Assembly: GCA_949825065.1 (NCBI GenBank)
Contig: OX463856.1
Coordinates: 17,134,095-17,198,094, forward strand
Length of the DNA: 64,000 nucleotides
Source of the DNA: Odontocerum albicorne
Taxonomy: Eukaryota > Arthropoda > Insecta > Trichoptera > Odontoceridae
Direction of reading: 5' to 3'
Below the pieces are notes generated by a model. The model worked only from the letters and a program-made list of their open reading frames with translations. It did not search any database and had not been told where the DNA came from. This document shows, one piece after another, positions 42,681-55,140 of the stretch (within the stretch, counting starts at the first letter, position 1; every line of letters begins with the position of its first letter). The translations under genes and the position numbers were made by a program.

Positions 42681-44231
42681 ATATGAAAAAAATATATAAT
42701 GTATCATCACGCCATTCTCCACCAATAAATAGTTCCGCGTGTAGAACAAAAGTATGCCAAAATTGAATAATGTTCTAAAATACTGAAAAAGTTCCAAAAC
42801 GTCGAAATTATTTGAAAATTTGATGACATTGACTATTAACATCGTCAAAGCAAATAGTCTGGAAGATTGTGACATCCGTCTCATTATTACGACCAAACAA
42901 ACCATGACGGATGATAATCAGAACGTACCTATACATGTTTCAATATACTTTTCATTCAATATTAAAAAGTTTTTTTTAGACATTTACGGTCGTTTTTGAC
43001 CATCAACATTTTTTTACAAAAGATATCCAGATTGCGAGTGAACACATACATACATATAAAATGCTACAATAAACGGCCCAGAGTCGTATGTCGAGTTAAA
43101 AAAACAGCACAATAAATATTATACAATTCAATAGCCATGCTTTTATACCTAAACACACACTCCTTCATCTGCATATACCGAAAAAAGTTTTTAAAACAAA
43201 TAAAAACATTTTCACAATAAATACGAGTATTATGAATTAAAAAATTTATTAAAAGAATTGTATCAACAAATAACTTCGTAAAATAAAAGAAGACTCCATA
43301 CACACATCAATAAATAATTTCACAAATTAGCATCAAATCTGTGAACATTAAAATTAAAACACGTAACAAAACTTTTATTTAAAACTTAATCTACATATCA
43401 ATGTTTAAATCACGATTTAAGTATATTAACAACATAAAAATAATTAATTGGTAAAAATACAGATACATATACACATAAATAGTGCTTCAATTTCCCCGAC
43501 AAAGAGCAAGTTGAGCAAGATATACAGTGTTTTAGTTTAAACAAGATATATAAGTTATACTTAATGTAAGTTATTCTTAATTTAAACAAGTTATACTTAA
43601 TATAAGTTATACTTAATGTAGACGAGTGAAGTTTAAACAAGATACATGAGTTATACTTAATGTAGACGAGCAAAATTTTCATATAAAAACACATTTAAAA
43701 AGATTTGACTCTTTGACGAGAAGCAATTTAAGACACGAATAATTCTTAATCGATGTGTAAATGAAAAAGAAAACAATCTTTAAAAAGAAAGAGGAAACAA
43801 AAGTCAAATTAAAAAGAAAACAAAACATTTAAGAATTACAAGAAGTGTTGGTCTTTATCAGGTAGATCAAAGTGTAGCAAAATACTTATCAAATCCTCTT
43901 TTAAATATAGCAAATGAAATTTCAAACATGTCCTAGTGAAAGAATTATTTATTAAACGCTAAGAAACCTCTATTTATAAATTAATTGATTCATTAATATG
44001 TTATCCAACAATACAAAAAAATGATGTCACTTATGAATTACAAATCCACAAGATCTTTACCAACGTGGATGACGTCTGTGATACGCGTATCAAGACAGAT
44101 ATGACCATTATTAAGATCAAATTATGACTTAGGATAATTAGTACAATAATAATAATAAATTAATCATTTGCATAGCACCGTTAAGAGAACAAACTATCTC
44201 CTCTCCAATTCGGGATTAGAACCCTCTTTTA
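42681..44231. other. Long AT-rich stretch with no gene
   Basis: Includes an irregular array of aagttatacttaatgta units at 43540-43670. A tRNA-like fragment may lie at 44195-44231 on the minus strand next to the piggyBac end, but it is too short to call. Confidence 0.45.
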
Positions 44232-44235
44232 TTAA

Positions 44236-44835
44236 CACTTCCCTTACTGTGCTAAAAAATTACGCCAGTTACGGTGTTGGACACTGAGGGTACACTAAAA
44301 ATGTATGTTTTAAATTAAAATTATGCAAAATCTATTAGTTTTTTTTTAATTAGCTATAAACATCATTTTATTGTGTAATAAAATGTCGAATAATATAAAA
44401 TAAGTGTAAGAAATGATAAAATAATAGTTGAAACAGAGAAGTGACATTTCTATACAAATATAATTTTCCCACTGCGTCGTTCGGTCTGCGCAACGTTCAG
44501 AATGCGCATGACTGAAAAGAGGTCTCCAACCTTTTAACACTTCCCTTACTGTGCTAAAAAATTACGCCAGTAACGGCGTTGGACACTGAGGGTACACTAA
44601 ACATGTATGTTTCAAATTAAAATTATGCAAAATCTGCAAGGTTATTTTTTGTTATTAGCTATAAACATCATTTTATTATGTAATAAAATGTCGAATAATA
44701 TAAAATAAAGGTAAGAAATGATAAAATAAGAGCTAAAACAGAAAGGCATTTCTATAAGAATATTATTTTTACGCTGCGTCGTTCGGTCTGCGCAACATTC
44801 AGAATGCGCATGCGTGATAAGAGATTTCCAGCCTT
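44236..44835. repeat. Tandem duplication of the piggyBac left end
   Basis: Two copies with a 302-bp offset (44236 and 44538) each start TTAA-CACTTCCCTTACTGTGC and end gcgcatg and ttaa (third TTAA at 44836-44839). They differ by substitutions and short indels, so the duplication is not very recent. Their right sides are not inverted ends, so they are not MITEs by themselves. Confidence 0.9.
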
Positions 44836-45159
44836 TTAATTTTTTTTCATAAAATTATACAATAAAATGTAGCGTGTATTTTTTTGGCAATAAAACCATA
44901 ATTCGAATAAAGACAATAAATAACATATAAACAAAATATAAAATGAATATAGAAATTCAAAAATCAAGGTTTTAGGGCGAGAAATTTATATAGTATAAAC
45001 AAACACGAAATTCAAAATTATATATAAACAAACACGAAATTCAAATCAATAAAATATATGCAATTTGGAAAATATAAACACTACAGAAAATTTGAAAATA
45101 GGACAAACATATCATATAATCAAAGTTTAATCCTGTGGAGAAAGTTATCGCAATTGGGA

Positions 45160-46820
45160 CATGAAACCACTTTTTTTTTACTATATTCTACGTACTAAAC
45201 ACGCAGGTGTTTGACAAATATTGCAGAATAGCCTGGTTTTTTTTCTCGAATGTTTTTAATAAAACCCACAACTTCCTCTTTTGAGGACCTCACGGGGTGC
45301 CAACAGGGTATTATTTACTAATGTTTCGGATATTGACTCGCCACAATATGTTAAAACTGTATTAAAAGCATCTTGTTGTTGCTATTTTTCCTTTTTAAGA
45401 TATTGGGCATTGCCAATTCCAAACTTAACTCTCTTGTGAAATGTTTTTGGTGGTATTAATTATTTTGTTTCCACTCTGGATATTTGTCTATCCATAAGAG
45501 GTATGCATTCAATGCAGCCATATCTATAATTTCCATAAAAAGACGGAAAGGCCATCTTCTCGTTGACCTTGAGCAAGAGTACTCTCAAGTAATTTGGTCT
45601 CCCGTATCTACTCCAATTTTCGTATTATTATAATGATGTATAATTACTATAGTGGCTTTTGTTTTTCTGAATAATCAATTTCTGCATCATTGAATTGAGT
45701 GGATAATAATAATACTGCTTTATTTTTTGTGGTACACACGAAACAAGTATTTTATTTTCAGCTACTATGGATTGTTTTCTCTCTAGACGGTATAAATTCA
45801 AGTAAGATTACTCTTTTATTTTTTCGAAGCGTGCCAGTTAGAGTTAAACCTTTTAATAAAAGATTATCGGCTAATTTGATGGAGGTAATAAAAATACCTG
45901 TGGTTATCCTCCTGTTCGTGCCATACTGCGGTTGAACCATTTCTATAACTACTCAGTTACCTTGATTTATCTCTCTCTACGATTATTTATCATACCAGAA
46001 TAAGCCTGTAAATTTGTTATGCGTCATATGCCGCCGCAGTCGGCAGCAACCCAGATGTTGATGCCATATTTACCAAGTTTAGACTTCATGTACACGCGAA
46101 ATGAACAATTCTCTCTAAAGTTTGGCAAACGTTCATCTACAGTTATATTCGAAGATGGAGAATAATTGCTTTTGCACATATCCATAAACATTTTTGAAAT
46201 CCACTTAATTGGTTCTAATTTATCTGAAAAAACCCTGATATCTCTCTTCTCGGGTTTCTTTATCATCAAAACGAATATGACTGTAAATATAGATGAATCT
46301 ATCTCGAGACAGAGCTGTTGTGAAAAATGACTGGCAAAAGGGACTTTCACTTATCCACAATTCACTCAAAGATAGCTTTCGTGTTCGATTTCTGCCAGGT
46401 GCGAGCAATATTCCAATGAATTCATATAACTCGTCTTTTGATATTGGTTGGTTCTTTTCTGAATGAATTCGATTTAAATGACGATTTGTTTCTTAAACAT
46501 CACTTTTACCACCTCTTCATTTACAAACAGACAACACATATTTTTTATGGAATGTACATTTATACTTGAATTTCTCAGTCCAGAATCTTCGATGAGAATA
46601 TTTGATACCGACCGATGCCTCGAAGATTGAGGTGGTACTCGTAATGAACTCCATTCGAATCCATGTTTTGATGTAAATAATATTTCTTCGTCTTCTTCAC
46701 TCGTCTCCAAATCAGAATATACTTCATCCTGTACCTCGACAAAATCTTCTGATTCTGATATATTGCCTGTCGCCTTAAATTCCAAATCGCTATCATCGCC
46801 GTCGATATTTCCCGCCATCT
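45160..46820 (-). pseudogene. piggyBac transposase, frameshifted
   Basis: From a Met at about 46817 the frame MAGNIDGDDSDLEFKATGN gives the acidic N terminus (many E, D and S), running to about 46490. Later frames give FFTTALSRDRFIYIYSHIRF and DDKETREERYQ, then FSDKLEPIKWISKMFMDMCK and SPSSNITVDERLPNFRENC, with the first catalytic Asp (TVDE) followed by FRVYMKSKLGKYGINIWV. Near 45190-45240 a Cys-rich remnant, KTRLFCNICQTPACLV, is the C-terminal zinc-binding region. Several frameshifts and stops separate the parts; the second and third catalytic Asp cannot be placed with confidence. It would have excised the element at TTAA. Confidence 0.85.
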
Positions 46821-47234
46821 CAATTATTATATTTTTGAAAATGAAATAATAAATAAAATGTACATTTATTATAAAAAGAGTAATGGTACAATATAACATA
46901 CCAGATAAAAAATGATAATAGAAAAAACATACCAGATAAAAATAAAAAATAACAATCAGGATTATAAAACTGGTAACGATACCCTGGAACGGGCGCTATA
47001 CGAACTGTCAAAAAAGAATGAGTGTTTGACATTTCGTCAATTCGCGATTTAAAATCATTAATTTCTGTTGAATTAACTATGAATGTTTTGTTTCCTAATG
47101 ACATCATTCAAATCATAGAGGTTTCGATGAGGAATACATAAAGTATGAAGACCCTGCAAGCAGTATATTTCGAGAAATTAAATAAAATATAAGTCACGAT
47201 CACTCGCTATCCATCACCGTACGGCAAGTGTTAA

Positions 47235-47689
47235 CAGATTACAAGAAGTTATGTATAAGAATAGGCAGCCGGTGGCTGGAGTAATTATATTGGGTACTTC
47301 CCCGCATCTGCGACATATGTTTAGCAAAACATATGCGGTAAGAAAACCGCAGAAAACTTACCAAGGGTAGACGAACTATAAGGAAGCCTTTGTATGTCTT
47401 ACGAAATATTATAGATATATATTCAGCTTTAGATGAAGTGTAGTGTATGTATATAGTATTGATACATTATCATTAATTTAAAATTTACCAAGATACTCGT
47501 AAGACGACCTAAACAAAGACCTTAGTAAATCTTCCGATATGTGATAGTTACACATTCGGCTTAAGGTGGAGTGTAGTGTTTGTGTGAAGTGTTCATATAC
47601 AATCATCAATTTTTATAATACCTTCCAAAAAGGGTTGTTGTAAAATGTTTACTAAAGCTGCACATGCCACCTATGTCTTTACGACTAAT
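47235..47689. other. Stretch with a local duplication and no gene
   Basis: gatgaagtgtagtgtatgt (47431) and ggtggagtgtagtgtttgtg (47563) belong to two imperfect units about 130 bp apart. No motif recognised. Confidence 0.45.
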
Positions 47690-47945
47690 CTTGTAAATAT
47701 TTTTATTTACATGTTACCAAGAACATGTCATATTTTTTAGAATTGTTATCTAGTTATAAATTAGTACTTAAGTGTTGTAGCTATTTCTAAGAAATTAAAT
47801 ATTAAGATAATTTAAAATAAAATAACGTGCAGGAATTAAAATGAAGTTTTTATATAGTTACAATATATAAATAAGATAATTTTTTAAGATAACCATTTGT
47901 ATATAGATATAGCAAATATTTGTGTTATAAATTACTTTAAAATTT
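47690..47945 (+). mobile_element. LINE family L-C, 3' UTR, old copy
   Basis: gttatctagttataaat, tatttctaagaaattaaa and acaatatataaataagat occur in the same order as in 7560-7720. More diverged than the other two copies. Confidence 0.55.
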
Positions 47946-48536
47946 ACTTTATGGATAAAAACAAACGATTTTTTTTTAATCATGCCTTAATTCGTTTAGG
48001 TATATGTTCTTTAAACACGTTTTTATAATATTTTTTATCAAATGTCTTGAAATTATGAATTGATTTTCTACTTAATGATATTTTTTTTCATTAGGGAACC
48101 TTGGAATGACAAAAGTACGAGTACTTTAAAATAAAAATATATAAATTAAATTTAAATTGAATGTCACAGGTTCAGCAAAGGTCAAATCCCTGTTAAAGAA
48201 ATCCTGTTGTATTTTTCATAAGTCCTTGCCTCTAGTTATGGCCAAAGCATTCAGTTAATTTACCCGGACTGAGGTCATAGAGTTCAGCGCTTAATCTTCA
48301 CAATATCATGACACATTTAGAGGGTTGTGTTTTCATCGAATCAAATGAGCCATTTTATCTCCTTTTCAACGTACCATGTCGTTAGTCTATGTCAATTTGG
48401 CGGCGTGGAAAGATGTTTTTTGTTGGTCAATATGTCAACGTTGCGAATGTAATGGACTTAATCATTAAGTCTTAAAAAGAAAGAAAAAATCTTTTTAAAC
48501 TTCTAATATCAAAAATATTTTTTATATAAGGTTTTT
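47946..48536. other. Stretch with no gene recognised
   Basis: Nothing supported; 48220-48430 is less AT-rich. Confidence 0.45.
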
Positions 48537-48754
48537 CGTGGTTTGTCATATATTATTATGGCAACGTTTCGAAAACGTTAGTGGATCGACGATCGCGAAC
48601 CGGGGCGGATCCATGCACTCACGTTGCGTTGGGACTATGATGTAGGCCAGCATTATTTGACGCACATTCTCTTATGGCGAAGATGACTACGAATAAGGCC
48701 TGAACATGGAAACTGCAACGTTTTCGAAACGTAGGCATTATAAGTCAAACCACG
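48537..48754. mobile_element. Foldback/MITE family C, single copy
   Basis: The left arm (cgtggtttgtcatat, ggcaacgtttcgaaaacgtt) is inverted at the right (caacgttttcgaaacgtagg, aagtcaaaccacg). The inner 120 bp are GC-richer and hold gatcgacgatcgcgaacc. No coding frame and no second copy in this window. Confidence 0.82.
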
Positions 48755-48967
48755 CGATAACACCCTCCAAAGATCCTTATCCAAGTGAGACGAAGAACCG
48801 CGAAAGCTTCAAAACATACTATATTTGATCACAAATATTTTAGTTAATTTACAATCCCATCATCTTTTCTTTGTCATTTGATTAATGATATCTCACTTTA
48901 ACTTGAATATGTTCATGTTCATAAATTACATACTATATATATGAATAATCTTTTGAATAATTTTTGT

Positions 48968-49070
48968 GACATGTAACTTGCTTTATTCAATGTTGTCTGG
49001 TTGGTTAGTAGAGATTGCCGCCTGGCAATAAACTTGACAGATTGTATCAACAATAAAGTGTTACATATAT
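48968..49070 (+). mobile_element. LINE family L-B, 3' tail
   Basis: acatgtaacttgctttattc, then ctggttggttagtagagatt, gattgccgcctggcaataaa and agattgtat. Includes UTR sequence upstream of the shared tail, so it is the LINE and not the SINE. Confidence 0.72.
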
Positions 49071-49409
49071 TAATTAATCGTTATACCACGACACTAAGTG
49101 CTCATCAGTGGAAAATATTTTAAAATGGATTGAATTTAATAAAAATACAGTTGCCCATCAGTCACTCTCCAGTTTTAAAGACTCATATATTTTTTTAGAT
49201 AACTCAAAAGGCACCCTTAAATATTATTATATCTCAGTAATTTGCTGGATCAATTATTTTATCATTATTACTTTCAAATAAAATATTGCAACAAATAATA
49301 ACATTATCAAAAGTCTAATAAATAGAAATATTATAAATGTGGTTTGCAAAACACAAACAACAAGAGATTAACTTCAAAATAGGAGATCGTGACACATATC
49401 GCAGGAACT
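49071..49409. other. AT-rich stretch with no gene
   Basis: A frame with NILKWIEFNKNTVAHQSLSS at about 49110-49180 is unrecognised. Confidence 0.4.
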
Positions 49410-50870
49410 AATGTACTCGTACATTCATACATGCCATCCGTCATTTCCTATTGGGATGGCAAAGAGGACTAAACATCAGATTTTCTTATCTCGACACACA
49501 TCTTAGCCTCTTCCACATCCATACACCTTCTTACACAACTTCTACGATTTTTTCTGACTTTCTACTATTCCTTCTTTCAAAATATCATTCACTTGATCTT
49601 CCTCTCACATTCACACTTTATATATATGATTAGTTAGTCTTTTTTATTAGTTTATTCCACATGTCCAAATTTTCATCTTGCTTAATACATCAGCCTTAAG
49701 TTCACATTTGTTCCTATTCACTTCAGTCCATAGTCTGTCATAGATTGTCAATCCCCATGTATTATTTTCAATGCATCAAAGTTGACAACAAAATACTAGT
49801 GTGGGCTATATATAATCTTTGTAGATTTGCTACTGTTCAGTTAGAGTATATATGTTTTAGTGCCATATTCATTTGGTTTCCTATCGCTACACGTTTTTCA
49901 ATATCCCTCTTAACTCGTCTATAATCTGAGAAAATACTACCCAAATAACAGAATTGCCTAATATGTTCTAATCTTTCACTACTCACACATATGTCGCATT
50001 ATTCACTCATCTCCTTCTACACTTTTCTATCACCATTACTTTGGATTTTGGAGCATTCATTCTCAGATATTTCTCTTCACTACTCTTTCTATTTTCTTAC
50101 CATCTTTTTTGTCTTCATTTCATCTTCACTCTTTTCCAATACTACCATATCATCTGCATAGAGTAATCCATATACGTTCCCATTCGATATTAGTATGCCA
50201 CCTATTGAACTTTGTAGATACGTCACACATGAATCTATATAAACATTGAACAACTAGGGTGACATAACGCATCTTTGATTTATTATTTTCGAAATGTTAA
50301 ACTTTTCAGTCAAGGTATCATTAATTCTTATAAATAATCTTCTTTAAGTGTATATTTTAACATAATACCACGTATTAGTTTACGTTCAACAACATAGTCA
50401 TTCTACATACAAGCATACGCAAAGATAAAATCTGATCTAAGCTCCATCTACTACTTAAAAAGCACCCATTCAGCAAACTAATAGCTCTGTAAATTTCAGA
50501 CAAGGGTGTAAACCCTTACCTTTATATAACGGAACAACTAATGCATTCCTCCAGTCTTTCGGCACGTAGTCAGATTCCCAAGATTTGTTGAAAAACTGTC
50601 TCAGCCACTCGATCATTCGTTCGCCTCCGTCTTCCTTTTTTCATGTTTTTACAGTCGTTTGTACTTCTTGTAGACTGATCAGCTATACCAAACTTACCAT
50701 TTTCTACCAACATCACCACCCTTATACAGCTCTTCAAAATATTCCTTCCATGTCCAACGAATCCTTCCTTTTTCTGACAAAACTATTTCATTCTTATCAT
50801 TGATTCTTCTCATACCTCTCGTATCGCGTTTTCCTCCTATTTTACTTATTTTCTTCCAAACTAATTTAAG
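49410..50870 (-). mobile_element. LINE family L-A, longest copy, reverse transcriptase to 3' end
   Basis: Read from 50870 downwards. EYFEELYKGGD is followed by IEWLRQFFNKSWESDYVPKD and WRNALVVPLYKGKG (fingers motif of the reverse transcriptase). Next come QRCVMSP, a stop and LFNVYIDSC (motif B region), then NGNVYGLLYADDMVVLEKSE with the intact catalytic YADD (about 50150). The C-terminal part runs to DVCRDKKI at about 49490 and the codons for MY beside the tail at 49410. Stops and frameshifts are scattered. This 1.46-kb copy gives the gene order for the shorter L-A pieces. Confidence 0.82.
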
Positions 50871-51426
50871 TAATTAGTGGAATAATGAACTAAGTTCTTC
50901 TCAAATATTTAAATTAATCTATTACAATCTGTCGCGCTTTTTGCCTTATAATGTCTTCGTACTAATTAATCAAAGTTTAGAAGTTAAAAACTAAGATGAA
51001 TTTGCCCAGATAATACCTTCCCACTGCTATATGGAACCAGTGACTGTTAAGCACTAAAGGTGACGTACTTAGCGCACTTCAATTTCAAACAATTTTATTT
51101 TTTAACTAAGTCTTTTTTAGTTCTTTTTACAGACAAAAATAATAATAATTACGCGTTTTCCACAGCAGGTGTGAGTAGTTGGCTTACCTCGAGCCCAAAG
51201 ACCCTCAAATAAGAATATTCAAAGGGTATAAGAGAGTTCGCTGATGATCAAGTTAGTTCAGCCATGCAACATTCAGCTCAGCCCGGAACGTCTCGAACAA
51301 CACTGAGACGAATCTTAAGTAGGGTTTTGCACCGCTCACCGCATTAATTTTAGTTGGTGCAAGAATTGAATCCACAAGATTCATAACACCTCTTGAATTG
51401 GAGCATTGGAGCGCAATTTACGAGGC
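50871..51426. other. Stretch with no gene recognised
   Basis: Less AT-rich at 51155-51340; no motif or known repeat. Confidence 0.45.
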
Positions 51427-51525
51427 ATTCTCTCCGTGGTCTAGTTAATAAGACGCCTGTCTTCCCAACTGGGGATTAGGGGTTCGAATCCTGTTGACAT
51501 TCAGTTTTATTAAAAGGATTCTAGA
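51427..51525 (+). mobile_element. SINE S1, copy truncated at the tail
   Basis: A box region ctccgtggtctagttaataa and B box GGTTCGAATCC match S1; the body ends at ctagagttta, joined directly to a family-A foldback fragment. Confidence 0.72.
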
Positions 51526-51605
51526 GTTTATTCTACTTTATATAACGATATACCCCTACCGGTTTCAAGGTTTTCATCTCATCATCAGGGGAGCACAAAC
51601 ATGTA
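51526..51605 (+). mobile_element. Foldback family A, copy A5, half arm
   Basis: ttctactttatataacgata, cccctaccggtttcaaggtt and tcatcatcaggggagcac correspond to the inner part of the left arm. The right arm is missing. Confidence 0.75.
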
Positions 51606-51819
51606 AAAAAGGTTAATACTGGCGGGCGCAAGACGTGTGATGCGAGTGTTATTTCCGGTTTATGTGTTGTAGTATTGCTAATACGGGCAACTACGAATAA
51701 CAAAACCCGTGCGTATTCCAGTAGTTCTAAAACTTGAAGACTCGCATAATGGCACCGCGCTATATGAAATTATGAACAGACCGCCATATATGAAATTTTT
51801 TAACATTTCAAAATATAAC

Positions 51820-51875
51820 AAAATATAACTTATTTATTTAACATCTTTAATGCAAATACAATCTGGCGGGATTAT
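51820..51875 (-). mobile_element. LINE family L-B, extreme 3' tail
   Basis: aacttatttatttaacatct, then gcaaatacaatctggcggg match the inverse of the L-B end at 28245-28275. It abuts SINE S2. Confidence 0.6.
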
Positions 51876-51879
51876 TAGT

Positions 51880-52240
51880 GAAGAACTGGAATTTCGTGCG
51901 GAAGATCACCGGTTCGAACCTGGCCCTATGCTACTCCCCTTGAACGACACAGGTATTTTCCCGGTATAAGGATACCTATGAATCCGATCATATCTATTCT
52001 TACAAAAAAAGAGAAACAAAATGCTAGAGATCTCCGATCTCACTTCTGCATACCATAAGATCCAGTACAACGGCGTGGTTAATGATGATGTGCAAGGGCT
52101 CACTCACTTAAAGTACAGAAAAGGAAAGAAAGAAACAGACACTCCATTCAACATCTTCGCGTCCCAACTGAATTGACGTTGGAATGGCGAGGGGATCCTC
52201 GACTACGAGACCCGGCAAGACGACGATGTGTGCAAGAATA
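51880..52240 (+). mobile_element. SINE S2, longest copy
   Basis: B box CGGTTCGAACCTG (51910-51922), then ctatgctactccccttgaac, ggtataaggatac, gatccagtac, and ggctcactcacttaaagtac follow the S2 order. Beyond, aatggcgaggggatcctcg is shared only with the 56.5-kb copy. The A box is poor. The repeat is non-coding. Confidence 0.75.
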
Positions 52241-53254
52241 TATGTATTCCGGCATGTGATTAATAGATAATCTGCAAAATATATTTTTAAGAAGCATAAT
52301 TGTGTCTTGGGTATTATTAAAATAAATACTCTATAGTAATGACTTCTGTTTTTTTTATTTACTGAAAAATATATGTGATGTCTCTAGTTGGGTATCTTAT
52401 CTTTATACTAGGGTGATCCCTCTCTAGGGTCATACAAGATGAGTGCATACTTTTGGTGACATCTGGTTTGGATTGATTATTATTGTAAATCGTGTGAAAG
52501 TAATATAAGTACATGTTTTTCTTGTACTGATTTATTTTATGCTGTCAATAAAGAGAAACTATTGATATTATTATTGTATTTTCGATATTTTCCAGTCCAT
52601 GTATTTGTTCGTGTGCCTGTGTATGCAAATTTATCAATGTATTATTAAATATGGATGCACAATAAATTCTGAGCCCGTAGACCGATCATGATGAAATTTA
52701 GCAAACATGTTCGGAGTGTGGAAACTAAGATAATATCAATGGTATTTAGATTCTATATATTTTGGTCAGTGACTCTCAACCTATGTTGGAATACTTTTTT
52801 TCAAATAATCCCTCCCAAATTAAGTACCTGATTAAAACTTCAGATCGCAGGAGAAAAAAGGCACATATGTTTATCAATGTAGCCCTCGAGACAAATGTAT
52901 TGCAGTTGGCAAGTTAGTTCTAATTATTATTAGTTCTATACAAATCAATGTTTCTGTATCTCAAATAGTTGTCAGGAATATGAGCCATATATTATCTAAC
53001 ATAGTTGGATTAGACGTAACTCACGTCAGCATTAGACGTAAATCACGTTATAAAAATAAACGCTCACGTCCCTCTCATGCTTAAAAAGTAGTATCTCATT
53101 TTACTCGTACCTATAAGAAATCTTGTAGGACGAAATACTTCCGCAAGTACAATTACATATTGTATGTACCCATTGTATTGTTGATTATTTTTCTTATGTG
53201 TTGATATGTTTTAGCATCAAATCTTGTTAGATATATTTATTATAGATTTTAACT
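52241..53254. other. AT-rich stretch with no gene
   Basis: Segment 52665-52790 (gaccgatcatgatgaaattt) resembles the kind of conserved block found in dispersed insect repeats, but no second copy is present. Confidence 0.4.
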
Positions 53255-53382
53255 AATTTTTGATGGGTATTAATGGGTAATAATTTCATTTTTAAGTTTA
53301 AATGTGTTATATAAAAACAATTTTTGAAGGGTATTAATAGATAATATTTTCATTTTTAAGTTTAAATGTGTTATATAAAATA
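53255..53382. repeat. 64-bp tandem duplication
   Basis: aatttttgatgggtattaat at 53255 and aatttttgaagggtattaat at 53319, with the following ttcatttttaagtttaaatg repeated in both. Confidence 0.9.
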
Positions 53383-53589
53383 CACTTACTTTAAGATCCG
53401 ATCGTAATTAAAACATCTGTTCGCAGTGCCCAGTTGTGTTTTTAAGAATTCTGATTTTTGTGAAGGGTGTACTAAAGTTAATTCGTCTAAGTTAATATAA
53501 AAAATATTGTAATGACATTTTATTAACTTGTTAAAAATACTAACTTGATATGTATCAGCGAACTGTTAAGAGATAAAAGAATCTCTCTC

Positions 53590-53715
53590 CTCTAAATAAG
53601 ATATATAGATGTGGACCAAGCAAAAGCTTTGAATGTGAAAAATAATTTGTGGATATCTGTCTTCTCCACTTATCCAAAAAGGAACATGGCGTGATGGTAT
53701 ACATGTATTGTTGGT
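53590..53715 (+). mobile_element. LINE family L-A, 3' end
   Basis: MWTKQKL in one frame, or DVDQAKALNVKNNLWISVFS and TYPKRNMA in the right one, followed by a stop and WYTCI. This matches DVDEAKEVCKDRKLWRSVLSAYP..NMA and the MYVC tail. Confidence 0.7.
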
Positions 53716-54139
53716 GTAGTTTATTTACTGAGAAAGATTTAGCTACTTTGTAAAATATATGTAACGGCCCTTTAAAATTGCCGCAAAATGCTAAGCGCCA
53801 TTCAACTATTCACTTTACAATATAATTTGATCGAAACAATCTTGACATATCATATGTCCAGACTCATTATTTGTACACTTTTTTGGATCTAAATTCACTA
53901 ACATCTCTGCGGGCCTCTGATTTGATATTTTGTTATGAAACAGCATTATTCTAGTTATTAATTAATAATAACTACTTATTAAAAGGTTGAATAAATCTGA
54001 AATATAATATCATCGATTGTGTTATCAAATATGAAAGGGCACAATGGTATCATCCAACCAGGGCCGACACTCTCATATGTGTGCGAGACATGGTAGCGGC
54101 CAATTCGACGAGCTTCTGCGATATCAACAATTATTAAAT
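53716..54139. other. Stretch with no gene recognised
   Basis: Nothing supported. Confidence 0.45.
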
Positions 54140-54255
54140 ATTTGCATACCATCACGACGTTTTCCTGTCAGAGTAGTCAGAAAGGATGTCATGCTACAAG
54201 TTTCTTTGTAGGCCCACTCGGCAAAATGTTTTATTACATAGTGAAGATGTCGCAA
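54140..54255 (-). mobile_element. L-A-like 3' end, weak
   Basis: The minus strand reads gttgcgacatcttcac, ttttgccgagtgggcctaca and ends cgtcgtgatggtatgc, the L-A type end. The first part also matches 36373-36432 on the plus strand. Confidence 0.45.
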
Positions 54256-54539
54256 CTTATTATTATTTGTATAACTCTTGCACAACAAGAGCGCACAGAT
54301 TGGGTAATTAATATGAGCAGTGATTGGATTTCATATCGCATTGGGTACTTACAGGAGTAAGGTGAATCAGTTTTTCTTACCGACGTGCATTGATTGAATT
54401 GTGTGTATGGATTTGCTCTGTTGCGTTCTTCGACTTGTACTACTTTTTCCTATTGTACAACACTGCATACATGGCAATGTTAAAATATACATGTATGTTG
54501 TTTTTTAATCTTTCAAAAAGATCATTTAACTGTTGAAAT

Positions 54540-54720
54540 AAAATTAAAAAAGAGACCGCCACAATTTCCTATGGCGACAAAAATATTTTATTTCTTATAC
54601 ATTCATACCTCTTTGTCATACAACTTCTATGACGCGATTTCTTTGACTTTCAACATTTCCTTCTTTCAAAATATCATTTACTTATCCACCCATATTTAAC
54701 TTGATTTTATTCTACAACAC
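54540..54720 (-). mobile_element. LINE family L-A, 3' region
   Basis: Minus-strand NDILKEGNVESQRNRVIEVV, then a stop, QRGMNV, and CRHRKLWRSLF match (DVLKKGQVRSTRNRRACM..CM.V and VCKDRKLWRSVLS). Confidence 0.65.
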
Positions 54721-54740
54721 CATCTACAACACTATCACGA

Positions 54741-54828
54741 ACTGTTAGCGCATCGTGCGACAGAGACGACGCTCTTCAAAGCGACAGTCTCTTTCTTAAG
54801 CCCGATGTGTATTACTTACTGCCGGGTA
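54741..54828 (-). mobile_element. Palindromic MITE family B, half copy
   Basis: actgttagcgcatcgtgcga through tctctttcttaagcccgatg to gccgggta matches the right arm of 9143-9367 with a small internal deletion. The left arm is missing. Confidence 0.8.
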
Positions 54829-55054
54829 CTATACTTACATTTGCACTATATATTTGTTTTGTAAGTACTTCTTCTTTCATTTTTTCCACGTGCCTAAAAC
54901 CATCTCAGAGCGATGTTCTAGTATTTTAGCTTAGTACTCGTATTTAGCATACTCTGTTCACCGGATTTACATTGATGTCTTTTTTAATCCCAAATTACTG
55001 TGACTGACAAACGTCACGTCAGCTGCTGATCCATCATTATATCAATATTATACC

Positions 55055-55140
55055 ATCTAACGGTTAGCATTTAGGGTAAACAAACGGGCACCTCGGGTTC
55101 GATACCTGATGGATTCAATTCCGGACTGATTTTACTCGTA
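55055..55140 (+). mobile_element. tRNA-like SINE head remnant
   Basis: An A-box-like taacggttagcatttaggg and B box GGTTCGATACC (about 55100) are followed by a body with aattccggactgattttact. It is related in style to S1 but too diverged to align its tail. Confidence 0.5.

Larger units (their letters stand above)
44236..47230 (-). mobile_element. piggyBac-like transposon with TTAA target sites
   Basis: The left end CACTTCCCTTACTGTGC (44236-44252) follows TTAA (44232-44235). The right end, read inverted, is CACTTGCCGTACGGTG, followed by TTAA at 47231-47234. Thirteen of the first 16 bases agree. TTAA duplication and a piggyBac-type transposase on the minus strand (45160-46820) settle the family. 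The left terminal 300 bp are present twice. Confidence 0.9.
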
